A stretch of 34,333 nucleotides of DNA, taken from positions 1 through 34,333 of the forward strand of contig NZ_BAFW01000375.1 of the NCBI RefSeq assembly GCF_000308535.1, read 5' to 3'. The notes beneath the pieces were generated by a model, which ran no database searches, was not told the origin of the DNA, and saw nothing but the letters and a program-made list of their open reading frames with translations. The DNA comes from Nocardia cerradoensis NBRC 101014. Its GTDB lineage: Bacteria; Actinomycetota; Actinomycetes; Mycobacteriales; Mycobacteriaceae. Shown piece by piece: positions 1 to 10,600 of this stretch (position 1 is the first letter of the stretch; each line of letters starts with the position of its first letter). A program made the position numbers and the translations under genes.

Positions 1-1655
1 GAAGTGCTCGGCGAACAGCGGATACGCACGCAGCCCCGCCGCCATACCGGCCCACTGCGCACCCTGACCCGAGAACACCACCCCCGTCGAACCCGGCACC
101 ACCCGGCCCGACACCACGCCGGGAAGGGGTTCTCCGCGGCCGAGGGCCTGGGTACCGGTCCGCAGGCCGTCGCGTTCGGCGGCCAGCACCACGGCGCGGT
201 GGTCGAACACCACTCGCGAAGTCGCGAGCGAGTAGCCGACGTCGACCGGGTGCTGGTCGCCGATCCGCGCGGTCAGACGTCTGGCCTGTTCGGCCAGGGC
301 GGCACCGTCGCGCGCCGAGATCACCCACGGCAGAACCCCACCGGCCGGAGCGGTCCTGGTCTCCGGTACGGAGGCCGGGGCGGCCGGCGCCTGTTCGACG
401 ATGAGGTGGGCGTTGGTGCCGCTGAGTCCGAAGGACGAGATACCGGCGCGGCGAGGCCGATTCAGCTCCGGCCACTCGACCGACTCGGTCAGCAACCGGA
501 TACTGCCCTCGGACCAATCGACTTTCGAACTCGGCCGGTCGACATGCAGGGTTTTCGGCAGCACGCCGTGGCGCATCGCCATGACCATCTTGATCACACC
601 ACCCACACCCGCCGCGGCCTGGGCGTGACCGATATTCGACTTCAACGACCCCAGCCACAGGGGACTGGCGACGTCCCGACCCTGACCGTAGGTGGCGAGC
701 AGCGCTTGGGCCTCGATCGGATCACCCAGCGTCGTCCCGGTGCCGTGGCCTTCCACGGCGTCGACCTCGGCGGGCGAGAGACCGGCATTGGCCAACGCCT
801 GCCGAATCACCCGCCGCTGCGACGGACCGTTCGGCGCCGTCAAACCATTCGACGCACCATCCTGATTCACCGCCGAACCCGCCAGCACCGCCAACACCTC
901 GTGACCATGACGGCGAGCATCGGAAAGCCGTTCCAGCACAAGCATTCCCGCGCCCTCGGCCCAGCCCACACCATCGGCCGCATCCGCGAACGACTTACAC
1001 CGGCCATCGGGCGACAACCCACGCTGCCTGCCGAATTCGAGGAACATATCCGGTGTGGCCATGACCGCGACACCGCCGGCCAAGGCCAGATCGCATTCCC
1101 CCGACCGCAGCGACTGTGCCGCCAGATGCATCGCGACCAGCGACGACGAGCACGCCGTATCCACCGACACCGCAGGACCTTCCAGCCCCAGCGTGTAGGC
1201 GATCCGCCCGGAGACCAGACTGCCACCGGCGCTTCCGGCCTTGCCGGTGCCCTGTGCGTAGTCGTGGTACATGACACCGGTGAACACACCGGTGGCGCTG
1301 CCACGCAGCACGGCCGGATCGATCCCGGCCCGTTCCAGCGCCTCCCACGATGTCTCCAGCAGCAGCCGCTGCTGCGGATCCATCACCGTGGCCTCATTGG
1401 GGCTGATACCGAAGAAGTCGGCATCGAAATCGGCCGCGGAATACAGGAATCCACCGGCGCGCGCGTAGGTCTTACCGGGCTTTCCGGGTTCTGGGTCGTA
1501 GATGCCGTCGACATCCCAGCCACGGTCGAGCGGCAATTCCCCGTTGGTGTCGATGCCTTCGGCGACCAACCGCCACAAGTCCTCCGGCGACGCCACACCA
1601 CCCGGATACCGGCAACTCATCGCCACAATCGCAACCGGGTCATCATCCACCCGAA
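1..1655 (-). other. Module 7 of the window (PKS-D): KS and start of AT, cut by window edge
   Basis: KS Cys is at 1150-1152 in VDTACSSS, followed by EGHGTGT and KSNIGHAQAAAG, so the KS is complete and looks active. The AT begins near base 120 with VVFSGQGAQWAGM. Its active-site Ser and its specificity motif are not reached. Much of this KS is nearly identical to the KS of module 6. Confidence 0.93.
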
Positions 1656-4600
1656 CCCGGCCGGCTACCTCGTCATCGACAACCTGTCCCCCGGCCAGCT
1701 CCGCACCGATGAACTCCGCAACCACCTCCGCGTTCGGATAATCGAAAATCAACGTCGCCGGAAGCTTCAAACCCGTCGCCACCGACAACCGATTCCGAAA
1801 CTCCACCGCCCCCAACGAATCGAAACCCAACTCCGAAAAAGCACGCCGCGCCTCCACCCCATCCACCGACACATGCCCCAACACACCCGCCGCCACCGAC
1901 CGCACCACATCCAACACAGCCACATGCCGATCCACCTCCGACAAACCAGCCAGCGTGGCGGCGAATGCGGGTTGCGGACTCTGGTTTCGTGCCCGGCGGC
2001 GTGACGGGGCGGGAACGATGCCACGCAGCAGCGCCGGGAGCGCGTCACCGCGGTCGCGCAGGGCCGCCGGATCGACTCGCAATCCCACCAGCTGCGCGGA
2101 TTCGGTGGCGATCGCCAGATCGAACAGCTCCAGCCCTTCGGTCTCGCTCAGCGGCGGAAGCCCCTGCCGCCGGATTCGCTCGACGTCCCCCTCGGACAGC
2201 ATCGAACCGAGACCGGTCGATGTCGCCCACAATCCGTAATCGATGGCGGTCGCCGGGAGCCCTGCGGCGCGGCGATGGGCGGCCAGCGCGTCCAGAAACA
2301 CGTTCGCCGCGGCGTAGTTCGCCTGCCCGGCCGCCAGCACCGATCCGCCGACCGACGACACCACCACGAACAGCGACAACGGCCGATCACACGTCAACTC
2401 GTGCAGATGCCAGGCCGCGTCGACCTTCGGTGCGAACACCGGCCCGAACCGATCCGCCGTGATCGACTCGATCAGTCCGTTGTCGGCGGCGCCCGCCGCA
2501 TGCACCACGCCGATCAGGGGATGCTCGTCCGGAATATCGTCGATCAACGCGGCCAACGCCTCGCGGTCGGAGACGTCACAGGCCGCGATCCGCACCTGCG
2601 CGCCGAGCTCGACCAGTTCGTCACGCAACTGTTCGGCGCCGGGCGCGTCCGGTCCCCGGCGCGACGTCAGAACCAGCTGCGCCACACCGTGTTTCACTAC
2701 GAGGTGCCGCGCCATCAAGGCACCGAGACCACCGGTTCCGCCGGTGACCAGCACGGTGCCGGCTGCGATCGAGGGCACGGCCGCACCGCCGGCGTGCCGG
2801 CGCAACCGCGGCACCAGCACGTCCGTCCCGCGAACCGCGATTTCCGGCTCTTCGGCGTCCGGCGCCGTCGCGGTCAGCGCGGCGACGGGGTCCTGGTCAC
2901 GGTCCAGGTCGAGGAGCTGGAATCGGCCGGGATGCTCGGCCTGCGCCGCGCGCACCAGACCCCATACCGGCGCCTGCGCCAGATTCACCTGCTCGGACCC
3001 GTCGACGGACACGGCATGCCGGGTGACAACGACCAGTCGAGAGTTCGCGAAAAACGAAGTGCGCAACCACAATTGCACGGTCTCGAGGACCTCTGCGGCA
3101 ATCTGCCGGGTCGCGACCGGGGGTGCGGAATCGTCGTCGGGGCATTCGAGAACGACGACGTCGGGTGCGACCATGTTCCCGGCGGCATCCAGGTCGGCGA
3201 TCAATGCCGCGAGCTCGCGATAATGTGGCCGATCCTCGGAGCTGTGTCCGGAACCCACCAGCGCGACGCGGTTCGGTTCGACCGTCTCGGACGCCGGTGC
3301 GGCGGCGATCCACTCCACGCCGAACAGCGAATCGGAGCCCGGGTGCGCGGTGAGCCGCTCGGCCGGCACGGGCCGCGAGACGAGAGCGCCGACCGACAGC
3401 ACCGGCTGCCCGTGCCGGTCGGTGATTCGAACGCCGAATCCGTCGGCGTCCGGCGAAATCCGCACGCGCACGACCGCGGCGCCGGTCGCGTGGAGTGCCA
3501 CCCGGTTCCACATGAACGGCAATGCCGGGGCATCGCCGAGGTCGCCGCTGCGGACGCCATACATGATTCCGGCGTGTAGTGCGGCATCGAACAGCGCCGG
3601 GTGGATGCCGAATCCGTCGGCGTGCCCGGTGTCGGGGAGCGCGATCTCGGCGAACACTTCCTGCCCGCGCTGCCAGGCCGCCCGCAATCCTCGGAATTGG
3701 GGGCCGTACCCGTAGCCGAGCTGCGCGAGTTCGTCGTAGACGCCGTCGACGTCGACAGCGGTGGCGCCGGTCGGCGGCCAGGGAACCGGGTCGAATTCCT
3801 CGGCCTCGTCCGAGGTGAGAACGCCTTCGGCATGTATCGTCCACGACGGCGTCGCGTCGACATCACGGTCGGGGCAGGAGAAGATCCGGACCGCGCGACG
3901 GCCCGCCGCGTCCGGCTCGCCGAGCACCACACGCACCGCGACTCCGCCGGTGTCCGGCAGTACCAGCGGTGCGTGCAGCACCAACTCGTCGAGCATCGGG
4001 GTGCCGGCTCGTTCCCCGGCATGCAGGGCGAATTCGACGAAGCCGGTTCCGGGGAACAACACCGTGTCCATCACACGGTGATCGGCCAGCCACGGATGGG
4101 TCTGCACCGACAGGCGGCCGGTGAACGTCGCCGTATCGGACTCCGGTTGCGACACCACCGCCGACAGCAGCGGATGTCCGGTGGCGGCCAGGCCCATGGC
4201 CCGGAGGTCACCTCCGGCGGCGGCATTCGGTCCCAGCCAGTAGCGCCGGCGCTGGAAGGCGTAGGTGGGCAGGTCGATTCGCCGCGCTCCGGTGCCGGCG
4301 TACCAGCCGGCCCAGTCGACCGCCGCGCCCGCGACGAACAGTCCGGCGGCACCGGCCGCGACCGTGCGGGCATCGGTGCGATGCCGGCGCGCCACCGCCA
4401 CCACGACCGGCACCGAGGTCGTGGACGCCGGTGCCGCACGGTGTTCGAGGGTTTGGGTGACCATCGGGGCGAGCACCGCATCCGGTCCGACCTCGGCGAA
4501 GCGGGACACTCCCAGCTCCGTCATCGCGGTCACCGCGTCGGCGAAGCGCACCGTATCCCGGACCTGGCGCACCCAGTACGACGGGGCCGACATCTCATCG

Positions 4601-7600
4601 GTCACCTTCGCGCCGGTCACCGTGGATACCAGTGCGACCTCCGGACGTCGGAAGTTCACACCGTCGATCGCCGACGCGAATTCGGCGAGCATCGGCTCCA
4701 TCGACGCCGAATGGAACGCATGGGACACCCGCAGGCGATGCGTGCGCCAGCCGTGCTCGGCACAGGCATCGGCCAGGGCCGTGACCTGGTCCTCGGCACC
4801 GGAGAGCACCACCGCCGCGGGACCGTTCACCGCAGCGATCGACACCTCACCGGTCGGCACCGCACCGGAATTCAGCAGGGTCAGCACGTCGGTCTCGGAC
4901 GCGCCGACCGCGATCATCGCCCCACCGGCGGGCAGCGCCTGCATCAGACGACCACGCGCCGCCACCAGCACACACGCATCCTCGAGCGAGAACACACCCG
5001 CGATATGAGCGGCAGCGACCTCACCGATCGAATGACCCGCCACCACATCCGCACGGAATCCCCAGGATTCGAGAAGCCGATACAGCGCCACCTCGAACGC
5101 GAACAACCCCGCCTGCGCGAACACGGTGTGATCGACCAGGCCATCATCCGCCAAAGCATCGGCCAGCGAAACATTCTGTCCCAGAGCCGGTTCCAGCTCG
5201 GCAACGATACGGTCGAAGTGCTCGGCGAACACCGGGAAGGCGGCACGCAGTCCCGCAGCCATCCCCGCCGACTGCGCACCCTGACCCGAGAACACCACCC
5301 CCGTCGAACCCGGCACCACCCGACCCGACACCACACTCGGCAGATGCTCACCGGCCGCCAAACCTGCTGTGCCCGAGAGCAATTCGGCGCGGTCGCCACC
5401 CAGAACGACGGCACGATGGTCGAGCACGCCCCGGGTGGATGCCAGCGACAGGCCGATGTCGATCGGATCGTGCTCCTCGCCGACATAAGACGCGAGACGG
5501 TCGGCCTGGCCGGCGAGGGCCGCAGCACTGCGCGCCGACACCACCCACGGCACGACACCGCCTGCCGGAGCGGTGCCTGCGGGCTCCACCGGCGCCGCCA
5601 CGCTCTGCGCCTGTTCGAGGATGAGATGGGCGTTGGTGCCGCTGATTCCGAATGAGGACACCCCGGCGCGACGCGGCCGATCGACCTCCGGCCACGGCAC
5701 CGGCTCGGTCAGCAACTCGATATTGCCTTGCGCCCAATCGACCTTGGTGCTGGGCCGATCCACATGCAGAGTCCTCGGCAGCACGCCGTGGCGCATCGCC
5801 ATGACCATCTTGATCACACCACCCACACCCGCGGCGGCTTGAGCGTGACCGATATTGGACTTCAACGACCCCAACCACAACGGGCGATCGGCAGCGCGGT
5901 CCCGGCCATAGGTCGCCAGCAGCGCTTGGGCCTCGATCGGATCACCCAGCGTCGTCCCGGTGCCGTGGCCTTCGATCGCGTCCACCTCACCCGCGGAGAG
6001 TCCGGCATCGGCGAGCGCGCGGCGGATCACCCGCTGCTGCGAGGGGCCGTTCGGCGCGGTGAAACCGTTGGACGCACCGTCCTGGTTCACCGCGGAACCG
6101 GCGATGACCGCCAGCACCTGATGGCCGTTGCGCCGCGCGTCGGAAAGCCGTTCCAGCACGAGCACTCCGACGCCCTCGGACCAGCCCACACCGTCCGCGG
6201 CGTCGGCGAAGGCTCGGCACCGGCCGTCGGGTGAGAGACCGCGCTGACGGCTGAACTCCAGGAACATATCCGGCGAGGCCATCACCGCGACACCGCCGGC
6301 CAGGGCCAGATCGCATTCGCCCGACCGCAGCGATCCCGCGGCCAGATGCAGCGCGACCAGCGACGACGAGCACGCCGTATCCACCGACACCGCAGGACCT
6401 TCCAGCCCCAGCGTGTAGGCGACGCGGCCGGAGACCAGACTGCCACCGGCACTGTTGCCGCCCTGCGTTCCCTGTGCGTAGTCGTGGTACATCACACCGG
6501 TGAACACACCGGTGGCGCTGCCCCGCAGGACCGCAGGATCGATGCCCGCACGTTCCAGCGCCTCCCACGATGTCTCCAGCAGCAGCCGCTGCTGCGGATC
6601 CATCGCCATGGCCTCATTGGGGCTGATACCGAAGAAGTCGGCATCGAAATCCGCTGCGGAATACAGGAATCCACCGCGTCGGGTGTAGGTCTTGCCCGCC
6701 TTGCCAGGCTCGGGATCGTAGATCGCTTCGATGTCCCAGCCGCGGTCGAGCGGCAGTTCGCCGGTGGTGTCGATGCCTTCGGCGACCAACCGCCACAAGT
6801 CCTCCGGCGACGCCACACCACCCGGATACCGGCAACTCATCGCCACAATCGCAACCGGGTCATCATCAACCCGAACCCGACCCACCGGCCCTTCCTCGAC
6901 AACCGATGTACCGGCCAGCTCCGCACCGATGAACTCCGCAACCACCTCCGCGTTCGGATAATCGAAAATCAACGTCGCCGGAAGCTTCAAACCCGTCGCC
7001 ACCGACAACCGATTCCGAAACTCCACCGCCCCCAACGAATCGAAACCCAACTCCGAAAAAGCACGCCGCGCCTCCACCCCATCCACCGACACATGCCCCA
7101 ACACACCCGCCGCCACCGACCGCACCACATCCAACACAGCCACATGCCGATCCACCTCCGACAAACCAGCCAGCGTGTCCAGGAAGGCCCGATCCGCCGC
7201 GGGCGCGTTCGCGCGGCGGCGAGCGGTCACCGGGGCGATGCCACGCACCAGCGCCGGAACGCTGTCGCCGCGCTGCCGGAGCACGGCGGGGTCGACCCGG
7301 AGTGCCACGAGCTGCGCGGTTTCGGTGGCCAGTGCCGCATCGAAGAGCGCGAGCCCTTCCGCCTCGGTCAGCGCGGGGAATCCCTGCCTGCGCATCCAGT
7401 CGAAATCGGCGTCGGACAATGCGGTGCCTAGTCCGCTCGAGCGCTCCCACAGTCCGTAGTCGATGGCGGTCGCGGGCAGGCCCGCGGCACGACGACGGGC
7501 GGCCAACGCATCCAGAAACACGTTCGCCGCAGCATAATTCGCCTGACCCGCCGCCAGCACCAAACCACCAGCCGACGACACCAACACGAACAACGACAAC

Positions 7601-10600
7601 GACCGCTCACGCGTCAACTCGTGCAGATGCCACGCCGCATCCAGCTTCGGCGCGAACACCGAATCGATTCGCTCCGCCGTAATCGACTCCACCACACCGT
7701 TGTCCGCGGCACCCGCCGCGTGCACCACACCGATCAGCGGATGCTCATCGGAGATGCCGTCGATCAACTCGGACAACGCGTCACGATCCGACACATCACA
7801 GGCGACAACGCGCACCCGTGCACCGAGCTCTTCCAACTCCGCACACAACCGCTCGGCACCAGGCGCAGCCGGACCGCGGCGCGATGCCAAAACGAGATGC
7901 GTCACACCGTGTTTCACCACCAGATGCCGGGCGATCAACGCACCCAGCCCACCGGTCCCACCGGTCACCAAGACCGTGCCGGGCTGTAGGCGGATTGCGT
8001 CACCGGCAGGATGGCGGGTCAGGCGCGGCACCGATACGACCGCCCCACGCACGGCGGCCTCGGGTTCACCGGCGACAGCGGCGGACAGCGTCGCCACAGC
8101 CATCGGCGCGCGAGTGTCGTCGGAGTTGTCCGGGCCGTCCAGGTCGAGTAGCTGGAATCGATCCGGATGTTCGGCCTGCGCGGCCCGGACCAGACCCCAC
8201 ACCGGCGCCTGCGCCAGGTCCACTGTGTCCGAAACGCTCACGGCCACGGCATTTCTGGTCACGACGACCAAGCGAGACGCGGCGAAGCGCGGATCGCTCA
8301 GCCACCGCTGCACGGTGTCGAGAACGCCGGTGACGACCTGCCGGGCCGCGGTCGGCGGCGCGCCCTCGCCCCGCGGGCATTCGACGACGACGATCTGCGG
8401 AACGACCGGTTCCGTGGCCGCGTCCAGATCGGCGATCAATGCCTCGAGGTCGCGGTATCCGCGTATTTCCCCCGGTTCGCGGGCGGGCCCCAGCACCGCC
8501 ACCCGGTTCGGGTCGAGGGCCACCGGCGCACTCGGAACGGCGATCCACTCCACACCGAACAGGGCCTGCGACACCCGGTTCGCGTCGAGATGGCGGGCCG
8601 TCACCGGCCGGGACACGAGGGCGTCCACCGACAGCACCGGTTCGCCCTGCGCATCGGCGATCCGCACGCCGGACTTCTCACCGTCCACCGCGATCCGGAC
8701 GCGCACCACCGCGGCCCCGGCCGCGTGCAACGCCACGTTGTTCCAGGTGAACGGCAATGCCGGGGAGGTGCCCCCTTCGCTGCGCAAGCCGTGCACGATC
8801 CGCACGTGCAGCGCGGCGTCGAACAGGGCCGGGTGGATGCCGAAGCTTCCGGCGTCCGCGGCGTCGGGCAGTGCGACCTCGGCGAACAGTTCGTTCCCGC
8901 GTCGCCATGCCGCCCGCAGACCTCGAAACGCGGGCCCGTAGCCGTAGCCGAGGTCGAGCAGTTCGTCGTAGACGCCGTCGATATCCAGCGGCTGTGCTCC
9001 GCTGGGCGGCCAGGACCGGAGATCGAAATCGGGGACGAGCCCGCCCGTGGCGAGGGTGCCTTCGGCATGGATCACCCACGGATCGTCCGCGGTGGGCCGC
9101 GAATGAATACTCAGTCGCCGTCGGCCGGTGTCGTCGGCGGCGGCCACCACCACCTGCACCGACACACCGCCCTGGGCGGGAAGGGTCAACGGTGTGTGCA
9201 GGACGAGTTCTTCCAGCACATCGCAGCCCAGCAGGCCGCCGACGTGGCCGGCGAGTTCGACGAATCCGGTGCCGGGCAGCAGGACCACCCCGGATACGCT
9301 GTGGTCGGCGAGCCATTCGACGGAATCCACCGACCAGCGGCCGGTGAAGCTCACTCCACCCGATTCCGGATGTGGTACGGCGGCGCCGAGCAGGGGATGC
9401 GACACCGCGTCGAGGCCGGCGGCGGTGACTCCGCCCAGTTCGGCTCCCAGCCACGATTGCGCCAGCACCTGCCGCACGTCGAGCCAGAAGCGTTCGTGCC
9501 GGAAGGCGTAGGTGGGCAGGTCGATGCGCCGGGCCCCGGTCCCGGTGTACCAACCGGCCCAGTCGACCTCGGCGCCGGCGACGAACAACGCGGCGAGACC
9601 GGCCGACACTGTCGCGGCATCGGCCCGGTCGCGGCGCGCCAATGCCACTACCGCCGGGGCACCGGTACGGCTGTCCTCGAGACTCTGGGTGACCATGGGG
9701 GCCAGCACCGCATCCGGCCCGATCTCGGCGAAACGGGACACTCCCATATCCGCCATCGCCGCCACCGCATCGGCGAACCGCACCGAATCCCGAACCTGAT
9801 TCACCCAATACGACGGGTCGCACATGTCATCGGTCACCCTGGCCCCGGTCACCGTCGACACCACGGCTACGCGCGGACGCTCGAACGTCACAGTGCTTAT
9901 CGCCGAGGCGAATTCGGCGAGCATCGGCTCCATCAACGCCGAATGGAAGGCATGGGAGACGCGCAACCGCTTCGTCCGCCAACCACGCCCGGAGCACATG
10001 TCTGCCACCGCCAGCACATCGGCTTCGATACCCGACAGCACCACCGAGGACGGACCGTTCACCGCGGCGATCGAGACGTCGCCGGTCAGCAGCGGCAACA
10101 CGTCGCCCTCCGACGCACCCACCGCCACCATCGCCCCACCCACGGGCAGCGCCTGCATCAGACGACTACGCGCCGCCACCAGCACACACGCATCCTCGAG
10201 CGACAACACACCCGCCACATGCGCGGCAGCAACCTCACCGATCGAATGACCCGCCACCACATCCGCACGGAATCCCCACGACTCCAGCAGCCGATACAGC
10301 GCCACCTCGAACGCGAACAACCCCGCCTGCGCGAACACCGTCCGGTCGACCAAGCCATCATCCGCCAACGCCTCGACCAGCGAAACAGACTGTCCCAGAG
10401 CAGGTTCCAGCACACCGACGATCGCATCGAAATGCTCGGCGAACACCGGATACACACGCAGCCCCGCAGCCATCCCCGCCCACTGCGCACCCTGACCCGA
10501 GAACACCACACCCGTCGAACCCGGCACCACCCGACCCGACACCACACCGGACACAGCCTCGCCCGCCGCCAGCGCACGCACTCCCGCGAGCAGGTCCTCA

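Larger units (their letters stand above)
1670..6875 (-). other. Module 6 of the window (PKS-D): KS-AT-DH-KR-ACP, malonyl, predicted alkene
   Basis: KS Cys is at 6370-6372, AT Ser at 5029-5031, DH His at 4078-4080 in HRVMDTVLFP, DH Asp at 3586-3588, KR Tyr at 2314-2316 and ACP Ser at 1816-1818. The KS has EGHGTGT rather than EAHGTGT. The KR has the ADN signature. Confidence 0.95.

Noticed and set aside
7990..8800. Possible enoylreductase between DH and KR
   Set aside because: The DH Asp to KR start distance is about 280 residues in modules 5 and 6, enough only for the rest of the DH and the KR structural half. No ER NADPH motif is seen there or in the other modules.
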